Source: Frankia nepalensis | GTDB lineage: Bacteria; Actinomycetota; Actinomycetes; Frankiales; Frankiaceae | Direction: 5' to 3' | Assembly (NCBI RefSeq): GCF_016786325.1 | Contig: NZ_JADWYU010000087.1 | Location: forward strand, 1-60,940 | DNA: 60,940 nucleotides | Shown: positions 44,574-53,541 of the stretch, in pieces | How the letters are laid out: every line of letters begins with the position of its first letter | Position numbering within the stretch: position 1 is the stretch's first letter | Position numbers and translations under genes: made by a program | The notes under the pieces: model-generated | The model's database searches: none | Told to the model about the DNA's origin: nothing | Seen by the model: the letters and a program-made list of their open reading frames with translations, nothing else

Positions 44574-46595
44574 TCACTCGCGGTCCTCGCCGAGAGCCAC
44601 GTCGTGTTTCCTGGTCATCCCGGTCGGCGGGTTCTCGGCGGGCCCGGCGAGGTGGATCTCGTGCGCGAAACGGTGACGTAGGAGCGCGGCGAGCGCTTCG
44701 ACTGTGTCCCGGTAGCGTTCGGGCAGCCCCGCGGCGGACACGGCGTCGACCAGGGCCAGATCGGCGGGAACCGCGTCGGTCAGCGGCGCGGCGAGCAGCG
44801 GGCCGAGCCGGGCGATGTGCCTGTCCCAGAGCGACACCGTGTCGTCGTGGTTCAGCGCGGCGAACAGCTCCCCGTCGGGGGATACCGCGAGGTGCCGCGG
44901 TATTTTCCGGTCTCCCGGGACTCTGCCGACGAGTTCCCGGTCCGACCAGGTGCTCACTACGATGTCCGGACCGCTCGCGAAGACCACCGTGTCAGATCCT
45001 TCGGCCACGGCGAACGCGCCGACGCGGACTGGACGGTCGGAATCGGGCCCGTCCCACCTCCGCCACCGTCCGGCTCCGGGGGGAAGCGGTATCGCATCCA
45101 GATCGGAAAACACGAGGTCGTGGCCGTCCGGCGAGAACGAGACCGGGTGACCCAACCGGTAGTCCCAGCCCGACCGCCATTCCTGTACCACCGATCCGGT
45201 CGCGACCTGAATAACCTTGAGCCAGTACCCGTCCGATACCTCCGTCGTGACGACCCTCGAGTTCACCGACCCATCGCCGCTCATGTCCAACTCGACTTCG
45301 GAGACCGTCGTGTAGACCGTCCCACCGAAGGCGACGAGCGACCCGTCCCAGGACAGCACGGGATCCCCCTCGCCCCAGCCCGCGACGCGCTGGGAGCTGA
45401 CAAGACTGCCTCCTGACCAGGTTTCGATGGTCAGGCTCTCCCATCGCCACTTCGGAGAGGTCGTCGCCACCACCAGGTGGCCCGCGGAGGTACGAACCAC
45501 GGCACGCACCCATCCGGACAGGGCCAGGGGACGAAGTCCGTCGCGATCGGCGAGGTAACCGTTGTGATGGGGACCGTCGGGTGCCCCGGCAACGATGAAG
45601 AGCTGGTCGTTTCCGAGATGGAGCACGCGGTCCACTCCGCGCCGGCCGCCGGGCAGGACAACCGTCCGCACCGGGCGTCCACTGTCGAGATCCCACAGGT
45701 GGACGTCCCCGGACTCGGTGGTCAGGACCAGCTGGGGTGCGTCCGGCGCGAAGGACAGGTGCGTCACCCTGCCGGTGATCTCCGGGAAGACGTTCTGAAA
45801 GCGGCCACGCGGATTGGCCAGCACCGCTCGCTGGGCGGCCGCCAGCCGGTCGAAGAGGACTCGGTCACCGGGTTGGCGGGGTGCCCAGCCGGCGCCGTGA
45901 AGACGCCCGGCCGCGAACAACGCCGAGAGAACTGGAAGATCGATGAGCAGCGCCCAGGTGTCCTCATACCGGCTGGCAGCGACCAGTGCGTCGACGAGGT
46001 ATTCCTGTTCCGGCCTGGACAGCGCTCGCAGGCGGGCCTCCCGCGTACCGCCGAGCATCATCCGCAGGGCGTCGACCTGCCCGGATTCCCGGACGGCGGC
46101 GCGCAGCCGTTCCTTGAGGCCGCCGGCCGCGGCGGTGTAGGCGACCGCGAGCATCTGGTCGTCCACGACCAGGTCGCGATAGCGGTCGATCTGCCCGGTG
46201 AGGACAAGCAGCGCCGCCAGGTCCGGGCCGTCCGGCGGAAGGTAGCCCGCATCGGCCGCGGCGGCGGACGCCTCCGCGTCGCCCCCGAGCGCGAGCGCGC
46301 ATATCCGGTGGCTCGCCGCGCCGTCTGGCAGGGAGCGCAATGCCCGCCGCACGGTGTCGGCGATGCCCGTCGACACGACCGTCGGCCGGGCTGCCAGCGA
46401 GGCCACCAGGGCCGACGCGGCCTCGGCCGCGCGGCCGTCGAGGGTATCGCCCGCGAGAAGGGCACGGGCCAGCCGGGACACGGCCCTGCGGGCCCGCATG
46501 CGGTCCAACGGGCTTCCGGTCTTCGACGCGCGGCGCAGGAGACGCACGGCTGTCCGTGTCCGCATTCTTTTCACGGTGCGTTGACCGCCGTTCAC
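44574..46595 (-). CDS. WD40-like propeller protein with N-terminal helical region
   Basis: This is a 673-residue protein. The N-terminal ~240 residues are helical and Arg/Ala-rich (TAVRLLRRASKTGSPLDRMR, RAVSRLARALLAGDTLDGRA). From ~270 onward there are beta-propeller repeats with S-F-A-P-D / V-S-P-D-G turns and LWD strand ends: THLSFAPDAPQLVLTTESGD then VHLWDLDSGRPV, LGHPVSFSPDGHDLVFSDLD, and HLAVSPDGELFAALNHDDTV then SLWDRH. There is no kinase, NACHT or AAA part. GTG 46595 is taken as the start; 46565 ATG is an alternative. It is probably a scaffold or sensor of unknown partner. Confidence 0.75.
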   Translation of the reverse strand: MNGGQRTVKRMRTRTAVRLLRRASKTGSPLDRMRARRAVSRLARALLAGDTLDGRAAEAASALVASLAARPTVVSTGIADTVRRALRSLPDGAASHRICALALGGDAEASAAAADAGYLPPDGPDLAALLVLTGQIDRYRDLVVDDQMLAVAYTAAAGGLKERLRAAVRESGQVDALRMMLGGTREARLRALSRPEQEYLVDALVAASRYEDTWALLIDLPVLSALFAAGRLHGAGWAPRQPGDRVLFDRLAAAQRAVLANPRGRFQNVFPEITGRVTHLSFAPDAPQLVLTTESGDVHLWDLDSGRPVRTVVLPGGRRGVDRVLHLGNDQLFIVAGAPDGPHHNGYLADRDGLRPLALSGWVRAVVRTSAGHLVVATTSPKWRWESLTIETWSGGSLVSSQRVAGWGEGDPVLSWDGSLVAFGGTVYTTVSEVELDMSGDGSVNSRVVTTEVSDGYWLKVIQVATGSVVQEWRSGWDYRLGHPVSFSPDGHDLVFSDLDAIPLPPGAGRWRRWDGPDSDRPVRVGAFAVAEGSDTVVFASGPDIVVSTWSDRELVGRVPGDRKIPRHLAVSPDGELFAALNHDDTVSLWDRHIARLGPLLAAPLTDAVPADLALVDAVSAAGLPERYRDTVEALAALLRHRFAHEIHLAGPAENPPTGMTRKHDVALGEDRE

Positions 46596-46989
46596 CCGGG
46601 CTTGGCGGCGATGTCACGTACGCCAGGAACCGGGATACGCGGGCCAATACTCGGTCTACGACACCGAGAATACAGCGGATGCGGCACCCGGAAACCGGGC
46701 CGACGACGCGGACGGGTCAGGTCGGGGCGGGTCAGGGCACGGCATTGCGGGCGACGCCGGTCCACATGGAGGCGACGACGTCGCTGTCCGAGCCACGGCC
46801 ATCACAGCTTGTCTCCCGAAGAGGGCGTCCCCTCCGATCCTCCGGGGATTTTGACCAGCAGGTTTGCATGATCGTATTGGACCGTCTTCGGCTTCCTCGG
46901 GGCCGTTTCGGGGAAGGCGTCGTCAACGGGGACGGCGTCGTCAACGAGGTCCGGCCGCGCGGTGGTCGGCGTACCGCGCCCGAACCGTG
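46596..46989. other. 394-bp region without a supportable gene
   Basis: There is a short internal direct repeat (ggcgtcgtcaacg at about 46917 and 46934). No gene is recognised. The direct repeat copy at 46990 begins at its right end. Confidence 0.4.
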
Positions 46990-47076
46990 CGGCGTGTGCA
47001 ACGCGGGTGCGGACAAGGAGTCGGCCCGACTACCTAAAGATGCTGGTGAGAAGCCTGAAGCCTGCGCAAGGACGAT
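46990..47076. repeat. Direct repeat, left copy, flanking the SUKH gene
   Basis: It shares with 47846-47932 the block cggcgtgtgcaacgcgggt, a 3-base indel, and then a 28- to 30-base identical block centred on tacctaaagatgctggtg. Its minus strand ends with codons reading PIVLAQ, like the copy at 47846, which is in the broken methyltransferase. Confidence 0.75.
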
Positions 47077-47110
47077 AGGTACCAACCCCCGATGACACAC
47101 GCAAGACGCG

Positions 47111-47779
47111 TCAAGGGTGAAGGCCTGAGGACAGTTGGGCCGCTGCGCCGTCCAGCCAGCGCAGATACCATCGAGCGAACCCCAGCGGTTGTCCCTCATC
47201 GTCGTGCAGTGGCTGGAGTCCTCCGTCAGCGCCCGTGTCGTCGGCCCACATCTGGCCTCTCGCTGGACCGCTGACCACAAGCGTCTCCCACGACGAACAG
47301 CCGCCATGGGCGAGGTACAACAGCCCGGCTACCGGCGGGTCGGAGTTGTACAGCTTCCACCAGGCGTCATCAGCCGCGCTGAACTCCTCCAGCGAGTCAT
47401 AATCCTTGACGTAAGGCTGAGCGGGCAGTTCGTCAAACGGGTTGAACGCCTCCACGTGCGGGAAAGGCTCAGCAAGCGTCTCCAAGCAGGTCAGCTGGGC
47501 ACCGTCGCCCTCCCACCGCCACCGCCCATCGACGCGTCGAAGCGAGAACAGCCCGTACCCAGGCCCCGCCCCGCCTCGCCCCACTTCCACAAGAAACGAG
47601 CGATACTCGCCGGGCAACTCCACCCGCAGCTGCGCCTCGACCGCTGCCAGCTCGGCGGCCGTCAGCGGCGGTTCGAGCAACCACTCATGCCCGTGGGCGC
47701 CGAAGACATTGGCGGCTTCCGGGGCCGCGGCCAAGCGGGCAACCAGCTCATGTACACCTGACCAGTCAGCGCGTCTCAC
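47111..47779 (-). CDS. SUKH (SMI1/KNR4) family protein
   Basis: The 222-residue protein has a GTG start (47779). The SUKH signature is clear: LEPPLTAAELAAVEAQLRVE, then LPGEYRSFLVEVGRGGAGPG, then YGLFSLRRVD. Later conserved parts are GLLYLAHGGCSSWETLVVSG and the C-terminal GFARWYLRWLDGAA. SUKH proteins are typically immunity proteins against nuclease toxins in polymorphic-toxin systems, but here no toxin gene is adjacent. The gene sits between two direct repeats and interrupts a DUF574 methyltransferase, so it arrived as a cassette or by recombination. Confidence 0.85.
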   Translation of the reverse strand: MRRADWSGVHELVARLAAAPEAANVFGAHGHEWLLEPPLTAAELAAVEAQLRVELPGEYRSFLVEVGRGGAGPGYGLFSLRRVDGRWRWEGDGAQLTCLETLAEPFPHVEAFNPFDELPAQPYVKDYDSLEEFSAADDAWWKLYNSDPPVAGLLYLAHGGCSSWETLVVSGPARGQMWADDTGADGGLQPLHDDEGQPLGFARWYLRWLDGAAAQLSSGLHP

Positions 47780-47845
47780 GCGTGCATGGTAAGAGTAGAT
47801 CCATCCGCGTCGACCTCTGGCCGGCAACGCGCCTGGGCGCCGGCA

Positions 47846-47932
47846 CGGCGTGTGCAACGCGGGTGGACTGGGACCGGCCCGACTACCTAAAGATGCTGGT
47901 GAGACGCCCGAACCTGCGCCGGCACGATCGGG
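47846..47932. repeat. Direct repeat, right copy, flanking the SUKH gene
   Basis: It is the partner of 46990-47076. It begins 67 bases upstream of the SUKH start and overlaps the broken end of the DUF574 methyltransferase. Confidence 0.75.
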
Positions 47933-48265
47933 GCGTTGTCCACGTAACACTCCCCGCGCCACAGGCCTGATCTTCTGGGCGGCCTCCTGCAGGTTCGGCG
48001 CTGTTGGAATCCCCGTCCCGACGTCCACGAACTGATCCACACCGGCATCGGTCGCGAGGAACCGCACCGCCCGATGCAGGAATGTCCGGTTCGCCAGCGC
48101 ACCGGACCGCGCACTCGGCACGACCGCCAGCACCCGCTCCGCCGCGTCCCGATCCGCCGGAAAGTCGTCCTTCCCGCCGAGGTAGTAGTCGTACATCCGC
48201 GCCAAATGCGCCGCCGTCACGTCCGGCCCAGCCGGCCCAGATGTATGACCTCCAGACACCGTCAC
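47887..48265 (-). pseudogene. DUF574 SAM-dependent methyltransferase, frameshifted and truncated
   Basis: The first ~105 codons are typical of the large actinobacterial DUF574 family: HLARMYDYYLGGKDDFPADR, then NRTFLHRAVRFLATDAGVDQ and FVDVGTGIPTAPNLQEAAQ. An extra A/T in the run at 47945-47946 shifts the frame; without it the sequence continues RPVARGVYVDNAPIV, the expected SAM-binding strand. Soon after, it ends in the direct repeat at 47846-47932. The C-terminal ~150 residues are missing and were not found beyond the SUKH gene. Confidence 0.8.
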
Positions 48266-48280
48266 GCCTCATCCCTTTCG

Positions 48281-48511
48281 TCATCGCCCGGCCCGCTCCA
48301 CTACGACCGCCGCATCGGCCGCCCCGTCGAACTGCCAGTCATCCAGCGCCCGCCGCCGCTTGGCGACCCGCGCCAGCACCTCGGGGTCCGTGCCGAACCG
48401 CACCGGGTACACCGGCCGCGTCGGAGCCACCCTGCGCGCCAACGACACCGGCTTCTCCTCCGGGCCGCGTGGCGCAGGCACGACCACCCCGGGAAACCGC
48501 GCCCACACCAC
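48281..48511 (-). CDS. Small hypothetical protein upstream of the methyltransferase remnant
   Basis: The 76-residue frame starts at GTG: MVWARFPGVVVPAPRGPEEK, then PVSLARRVAPTRPVYPVRFG, then TDPEVLARVAKRRRALDDWQ. The Trp and charged C-terminus look coding. It ends 15 bases before the methyltransferase start, so the two were probably co-transcribed. No family is recognised. Confidence 0.5.
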   Translation of the reverse strand: MVWARFPGVVVPAPRGPEEKPVSLARRVAPTRPVYPVRFGTDPEVLARVAKRRRALDDWQFDGAADAAVVVERAGR

Positions 48512-48912
48512 CAGGCCACCGGACCTGGCCCGGTACCACGACCAGTGCTCGCACAGCGCGTCGACGGATCAGGCCGGCCTGAGTGCGCTTACGCGGTCCG
48601 GTGTGCTGCGCCGCGAGCTGACGGGTTTCGTCCGGTGTCGGCTCGGTGTGGCGGCCGGCTCGGTGCCCGGGAGGCGTTTCGCCGGACAACGTCCAGCCCG
48701 CGTGGGCCGCGGCGACCCGATACGAGTGGCGTCCGACCGGCCTGAGCGGAGGCTGTCGGGCTTGTGACCCACCTCGAGGCATCCGGTCACACGGTTCCTC
48801 ACATGGTCGCCGCGTGTGCTGGTGGCCTCGGCGGGAAATCCCCTGCCTGGCCAGGCAGGGCCGTCGACCGCCCCGGTCCACCGGGACGAAGCCTCGACAC
48901 CACGGAGTCTCC
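48512..48912. other. Intergenic with a palindrome
   Basis: It is the divergent region between a minus unit and the RTX-like gene, with no gene. It contains the 20-bp palindrome at 48841-48860. Confidence 0.4.
48841..48860. promoter_or_regulatory. 20-bp perfect palindrome upstream of the RTX-like gene
   Basis: ccctgcctggccaggcaggg is fully self-complementary and ends 52 bases before the start of the secreted RTX-like gene. It is a candidate operator or 5' leader hairpin. Confidence 0.5.
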
Positions 48913-49590
48913 ATGAACCCGGTCATCACGACCCCCCTTGCCCAGGCGACCCGGCCGCGTCGGGCTTCGCGGCGCGTTACCTTCGCCGCCCTGTTGGCTG
49001 GCCTGCTCGTCCCGACGGCGGCCCTGGCCGGGGCGGCGCCCGCCTCCGCCGCGATGCCCACCTGCGACGGTAAGACCGCGACCATCGTCGGCACGACTGG
49101 CAACGACATCATTTACGGCACCGCCGGCAACGACGTCATCGTCGCGCTGGACGGTCAGGACCGCGTCTACGGCTACGGCGGCAACGACACGATCTGCGGC
49201 GGCAACGACGGCGACTGGCTCCTCGGCGGCAACAACAACGACGTGCTCCGCGGCGGCGCCGGCGGCGACACCCTCAACGGCGACGACGAAGACTCGACCA
49301 GTCCGGGGGACGACAAGCTGTACGGCGAGTCCGGCTACGACTGGCTCATCGGGGGGCCGGGGAAGGACAACCTCCAGGCCGGCGAGAACGGGGAGACGGA
49401 CCTCCTGCACGCCGGCCCCGGCGACGACGTTCTCAACACCCTGGACGCCGACAACCTCGACGTGATCGACGCCGGCACCGGGCTCGACACGTGCCTGCGC
49501 GACCCGGGCGACCAGTACTGGACAAGCCCGTACGGTGGCAGCGGCGTCGGAAGCTGCGAGGTCGGCCCGGGCTACGCGCCGATCAGGTAG
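48913..49590 (+). CDS. Secreted calcium-binding RTX-repeat protein
   Basis: The 225-residue protein has a signal peptide (RVTFAALLAGLLVPTAALAG, cleaved near AAPASAAM). The mature part carries RTX-type nonapeptides of the GGxGxDxxx class: GTTGNDIIYGTAGNDVIVAL, YGYGGNDTICGGNDGDWLLG, GNNNDVLRGGAGGDTLNGDD and AGPGDDVLNTLDADNLDVID. It should form a short Ca-bound parallel beta roll. It has no enzymatic or adhesin domain and uses a Sec signal rather than a type I C-terminal signal, as usual in actinobacteria. Two Cys in the tail may form a disulfide. Role unknown. Confidence 0.85.
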   Translation: MNPVITTPLAQATRPRRASRRVTFAALLAGLLVPTAALAGAAPASAAMPTCDGKTATIVGTTGNDIIYGTAGNDVIVALDGQDRVYGYGGNDTICGGNDGDWLLGGNNNDVLRGGAGGDTLNGDDEDSTSPGDDKLYGESGYDWLIGGPGKDNLQAGENGETDLLHAGPGDDVLNTLDADNLDVIDAGTGLDTCLRDPGDQYWTSPYGGSGVGSCEVGPGYAPIR

Positions 49591-49591
49591 T

Positions 49592-49608
49592 CCCCGCTCC
49601 TCGCGGGG
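49592..49608 (+). terminator. Hairpin right after the RTX-like gene
   Basis: ccccgc/gcgggg with a 5-base loop begins one base after the stop codon. Confidence 0.5.
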
Positions 49609-49815
49609 CACGCCCCGAGGACACGGCCGGGCAGGATCTCGTTCGGGCAGGGAGACCGTCCCGGACCGGCCTCCCGCATGGGGATTGTGATGCGCCAGCG
49701 GTGGCCGAGTCGCGTGCCCGCCCAGTGCCGATATGCCGGGTGTTCACCGGCTGGCTCGTCCGGTGGCACGGGCGCGGGAGAAGGCGACCCGCGGACCACA
49801 TGAAAAGCTGGCCCT

Positions 49816-50406
49816 ATGTTTCCGGTGACTCCCGCCGCCGAGGCCGCGCTGTCCGTGGCCACTCGTTTCTGCTCGCCCGCGCTGCTCAACCACTCCATCC
49901 GCTCCTACCTGTGGGGAGCGAGGTACGCCGCGGCGCACGGCATCGCGTTCGACGACGAGCTGTACTACGTCGCGGCGCTACTCCACGACCTCGGGCTGAC
50001 GGAGCCGTTCGACAGCAACAAGCTGCCGTTCGAGGAGGCGGGAGGGCAGCTGGCCTGGGTCTTCGGCGTGGCGGCCGGCTGGCCGGCGCAGCGGGCCGCC
50101 AGAGCATTGGAGATCATCGTGCTGCACATGCGCGACGACGTGACCCCGGCCGACGACCCCGAGTCCCACCTACTCCAGGTCGCCACCAGCTGGGACGTTT
50201 CCGGACGGCGACCGGAGGAGTTCCCACCCGACACGAGGGCGCAGATCCTCACCCGCTATCCACGGCTGGAATTCGGCGCGGAGTTCCTGGCCTGCTTCGA
50301 GGACCAGGCGAGGCGCAAGCCGGGCAGCGCCGCCGCCGCATCGGTCAACAACAACGTCGCCGGACGGATCGCCGCGAATCCTCTCGAAGGCGACCCGCCC
50401 GCCTGA
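49816..50406 (+). CDS. HD-domain protein
   Basis: The 196-residue protein matches small HD-superfamily proteins of the cyanamide-hydratase-like type: LLNHSIRSYLWGARYAAAHG (first His), YYVAALLHDLGLTEPFDSNK (HD pair), then EAGGQLAWVFGVAAGWPAQR and EIIVLHMRDDVTPADDPESH. These supply metal-binding His/Asp. Activity is probably phosphohydrolase or hydratase on a small nucleotide or nitrile-like molecule, undetermined. It stands alone, with a strong hairpin 94 bases downstream. Confidence 0.85.
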   Translation: MFPVTPAAEAALSVATRFCSPALLNHSIRSYLWGARYAAAHGIAFDDELYYVAALLHDLGLTEPFDSNKLPFEEAGGQLAWVFGVAAGWPAQRAARALEIIVLHMRDDVTPADDPESHLLQVATSWDVSGRRPEEFPPDTRAQILTRYPRLEFGAEFLACFEDQARRKPGSAAAASVNNNVAGRIAANPLEGDPPA

Positions 50407-50499
50407 CCGGGGGCGAGAATCCTGGCAGGGTCGACCTGATGTGTGAACGTGATCCGGGGTACCGCGGCCAGTTGTAGGGCGTGCCCGGCTGTCAGGTGG

Positions 50500-50528
50500 C
50501 AGGGTTGGGGCGGTACGCCCCAACCCTG
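50500..50528. terminator. 13-bp perfect-stem hairpin before the TauE/SafE gene
   Basis: cagggttggggcg and cgccccaaccctg pair perfectly around gta. It lies after the HD gene and 54 bases before the exporter start, so it may be a terminator or a leader hairpin of the exporter. No U-run is seen. Confidence 0.6.
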
Positions 50529-50581
50529 GCCTGGGGCGCTGGCGGTGGGTGGTTGGGTACCCGGGTGAGGGGGCTGGCCCG

Positions 50582-51355
50582 GTGAGCACGGTGGTGCTCG
50601 GCTTCGTGGCCGGCCTGGTCCTGGCGATGGTCACCGCGCCGGTGGGTGTCTCGGGCGCGGTGTTCCTGCTGCCAGTGCAGCTTGACCTGCTCTCGGTCCC
50701 CAGCCCGGCGGTCACCCCGACGAACCTGCTGTACAACGTGATCGCCACACCGGGATCGCTGGCCCGCTACCGGCAGCAGAACCAGCTTGGCGGGCCGCTC
50801 GTGCGGCGGCTGGTCGCGGGCACCCTGCCCGGCGTGGTCCTCGGAGCCGTCGTGCGGGTGCGCTTCGCTCCGGGGGCAGGCCTGTTCCGCCTGCTGCTGG
50901 CCTGCCTGCTGCTACCCCTCGGCGCCTGGCTGTGCGTGCGCACCCTGCGCGTGCCACGACAACGAGGCCGCCCCGCGCCAGGACCGCGCGCGGTCACACT
51001 GCTGTCGGTCGTCGTCGGGTTCGTCGGCGGTGTCTACGGCATCGGCGGCGGATCGATCCTCGGACCGATCCTCGTCGGGCGCGGCCTGCCGCTCACCACG
51101 GTCGCGCCCGCCACCCTCGCCTCCACCTTCGTCACCTCCATCGCCGGAGCGGCGACCTACGCCCTGCTGGCCCTCACCACCCCCGGCAACATCGCCCCAC
51201 ACTGGGCGCTCGGCCTCGCCTGCGGCTCCGGCGGCCTGCTCGGCGGCTACCTCGGCGCCCGGCTCCAACCCCACCTCCCCAACCCGGCGCTGCGACTGCT
51301 TCTCGGCGCCCTGGCCATAGCACTCGCGATCGTCTACCTCGCCGAGGCGGCCTGA
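50582..51355 (+). CDS. TauE/SafE (TSUP) family anion exporter
   Basis: The 257-residue protein has about eight membrane helices: VVLGFVAGLVLAMVTAPVGV, SGAVFLLPVQLDLLSVPSPA, and LLLACLLLPLGAWLCVRTL. The conserved glycine motif GFVGGVYGIGGGSILGPIL opens the second half. The two-fold repeat of a P-x-G-x-S-G-A / GIGGGS loop is the family hallmark. It transports sulfite, sulfonates or related anions. GTG 50582 is used as the start because the first helix begins at once. Confidence 0.9.
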   Translation: MSTVVLGFVAGLVLAMVTAPVGVSGAVFLLPVQLDLLSVPSPAVTPTNLLYNVIATPGSLARYRQQNQLGGPLVRRLVAGTLPGVVLGAVVRVRFAPGAGLFRLLLACLLLPLGAWLCVRTLRVPRQRGRPAPGPRAVTLLSVVVGFVGGVYGIGGGSILGPILVGRGLPLTTVAPATLASTFVTSIAGAATYALLALTTPGNIAPHWALGLACGSGGLLGGYLGARLQPHLPNPALRLLLGALAIALAIVYLAEAA

Positions 51356-51504
51356 CCCGCCTGGCGCGGCCCTGCCCGGTTGGTCTTTTCGTGAAGGTAA
51401 TAGGAGTGGACGGCGGGTTGACCGGTGTAGTTAGGGCCGGCATGATCGTCGGCGCCGCGGTAGGTGAACGCCTGAGGGTGCCCTGATTTTCGGCGGGTAG
51501 ACCG

Positions 51505-53541
51505 TCACGGCCCGGGGCGGAAGGTGGCGAAGATCCGCCACATCAGGTCCTGCTGGCTGTCCCATTCGTCCTGGGACGTCCGCCAGCGCAACGCGTACCC
51601 ATGGCCGTTGCGGACGACCCCGAGGTCGAGGACATGGACGGTGCGGCCACCCGAGGTGAAGGTGAACTCCCAGATGGCGGCGGCCGCGCCGTCCCGCCCG
51701 TCGGCCGGGCGGATGGACAGGAGCCGGTAGCCAGGGGAGGTCGCCCGTACGCTTCCTTCCAGCGATCGCCAGGCGTCGATGGCGGACGGCCCGGCGACGC
51801 TCTGGGCCTCGACGAGCAACTCCGGAGAGCCGCTCGGTGGCGCGAGGAGGACCCGGTCGGCGCCCCGGGACGAGGCCGACCACTCGTTCGGCACCGCCAC
51901 CGACCAGCCGGATCGCCCGGAACTCGTGGTGTACCCGTCCGGTGGCCGCGCCGGAGTGGAGTCGGTCGGAACGAGCGCGCCCAAGCTGGTGTCATAGTCC
52001 CGCGCCGGCGGGGCGTTCGTCCGCGTGTCGGCCGAGGCCGGCGGAACCGCGGCGCCGGGCGGCGGGCCTGACGGGCCGGGCCGCGCGGGTGAGGTCGTCG
52101 GCGCCGATGATGTGATCGGTCCGGACGAGGCCGCCGGCGGTTCCTGTGACCGCGCAAGCGCCGCGGGCTCGGCGCCGCCGCCGTTGATCGCCAGGCCAAG
52201 AATGGTCCCCACCGCCAGCAGTGACGCCAGCGCCGCGGCCACCATCATCGACACCCGTCGGCGCGAGCCGCCTCGATCTCCCTCGCGGGATACCGGAACA
52301 GCATCGGCATCGCTCGGTCCGCCATTGCCGTCGGACGCCCTGCCGTCCGGCGCCCTGCCGTCGGATGCGCCCCTGTCGAACGCGTTGTCCTCGGGTGCCT
52401 TGTCGTCGGATGCGCCGCCCCCGCTGTGTTCGGCGCCTTCATCAGCGCTCAGGGCACCGACCGCGGCGACCTTCTGTTCGTCTCCCCCCGCCGTGTCGCC
52501 GCCGTCGGCGTTTGCCTCGTGAGCTGCTGGAGTGCCGGCCGCGGTAGCTGGTCGAGCGTCATCCGCCAGCGCCGGCCGGCGGCTGTCAGCGAGGATCTCC
52601 AGCCACTGGTCGGCCCCGTCGGACTCGCGAGGGCGAGAAGGGCGCCGAGCGAGCGCGGCCCGCGCGAAATGTCTGCGCCGCCCGCCCCCGGCGGATGCGC
52701 TGTCGTCGACGGTCTCGTGCAGCCGACCACGGATCTGGGTGAGCGACGGGCGCCTGTCGGGGTCGGCGTCGAGCATGTCCTCGAGCACACCGCTTAGGTG
52801 GCCCGCATGGGTCAACGGGCGTCTGCGGTTCTCCACGACGGCGGCCAGCGTCGCCAGCGTCCCCTTGCCCTCGAACGGTGGCGCGCCTTCGACGGCGGTG
52901 AACAGGGTCGCCCCCAGCCCCCACACGTCGCTGGCATAGACGGCGCGCGCGCCTCGGACGCGTTCAGGGGCGATGTAGGCGGGCGAACCGACGAGCATTC
53001 CCGTACCCGTCAGGGCCGTGTCGCCACGGCTGACGGCGATGCCGAAGTCGGTCAGGCGCGACTGTCCGTCGACGGTGACCAGGACGTTGCCCGGCTTGAC
53101 GTCGCGGTGGACGACGCCGGCGCGGTGCGCGGCCTCGAGCGCATAGGTCAGGCTGATGCCGATCCGGGCTACCCGCTCGGGTGCCAGCCGTCCGGAGTCA
53201 CTGATGAGCTGGGCCAACGAGACGCCGTCGACGAACTCCATGACGATCCACGAACGCCCCTCCCCGTTGAGCACGTCGTACACCGTCACCAGCCCCGGAT
53301 GACGCAGCCGAGCCGCCGCGCGCGCCTCGCGCAGCACCCGCTGTTCGGCCAGGTCGCGTTCCGCCGCCGACCCCATGATCGGCAGCCGAACCTCCTTGAT
53401 CGCGACCGGGCGGCGCAGCAGCACATCCTCACCCTCGTGGACCGTGCCGCCGCCACCACCACCGATCACGCTGCCCAGCCGGTACCGGCCACCGAGGTAT
53501 CCATCCGCTCCATGTCCGTCGGAGGCACCGATGGTCGGCAT
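51505..53541 (-). CDS. Membrane Ser/Thr protein kinase with extracellular domain
   Basis: This is a 678-residue protein. The kinase domain covers residues ~18-275: Gly-rich loop (IGGGGGGTVHEG), catalytic Lys49 in VAIKEVRL, catalytic loop H145-RD-V-K-P-G-N, D165-FG, and the APE-like segment SPAYIAPERV. An acidic, repeat-rich linker follows (~330-430, with DGRAPDGRASDG units). One membrane helix (MMVAAALASLLAVGTILGLA, ~435-455) leads to an outside region with Pro/Ser-rich stalk and a C-terminal globular domain (WSVAVPNEWSASSRGADRVL, YALRWRTSQDEWDSQQDLMW). No PASTA repeats are seen. The sensor domain resembles small lipoprotein-like modules found on actinobacterial kinases; its ligand is unknown. 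Confidence 0.92.
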   Translation of the reverse strand: MPTIGASDGHGADGYLGGRYRLGSVIGGGGGGTVHEGEDVLLRRPVAIKEVRLPIMGSAAERDLAEQRVLREARAAARLRHPGLVTVYDVLNGEGRSWIVMEFVDGVSLAQLISDSGRLAPERVARIGISLTYALEAAHRAGVVHRDVKPGNVLVTVDGQSRLTDFGIAVSRGDTALTGTGMLVGSPAYIAPERVRGARAVYASDVWGLGATLFTAVEGAPPFEGKGTLATLAAVVENRRRPLTHAGHLSGVLEDMLDADPDRRPSLTQIRGRLHETVDDSASAGGGRRRHFARAALARRPSRPRESDGADQWLEILADSRRPALADDARPATAAGTPAAHEANADGGDTAGGDEQKVAAVGALSADEGAEHSGGGASDDKAPEDNAFDRGASDGRAPDGRASDGNGGPSDADAVPVSREGDRGGSRRRVSMMVAAALASLLAVGTILGLAINGGGAEPAALARSQEPPAASSGPITSSAPTTSPARPGPSGPPPGAAVPPASADTRTNAPPARDYDTSLGALVPTDSTPARPPDGYTTSSGRSGWSVAVPNEWSASSRGADRVLLAPPSGSPELLVEAQSVAGPSAIDAWRSLEGSVRATSPGYRLLSIRPADGRDGAAAAIWEFTFTSGGRTVHVLDLGVVRNGHGYALRWRTSQDEWDSQQDLMWRIFATFRPGP

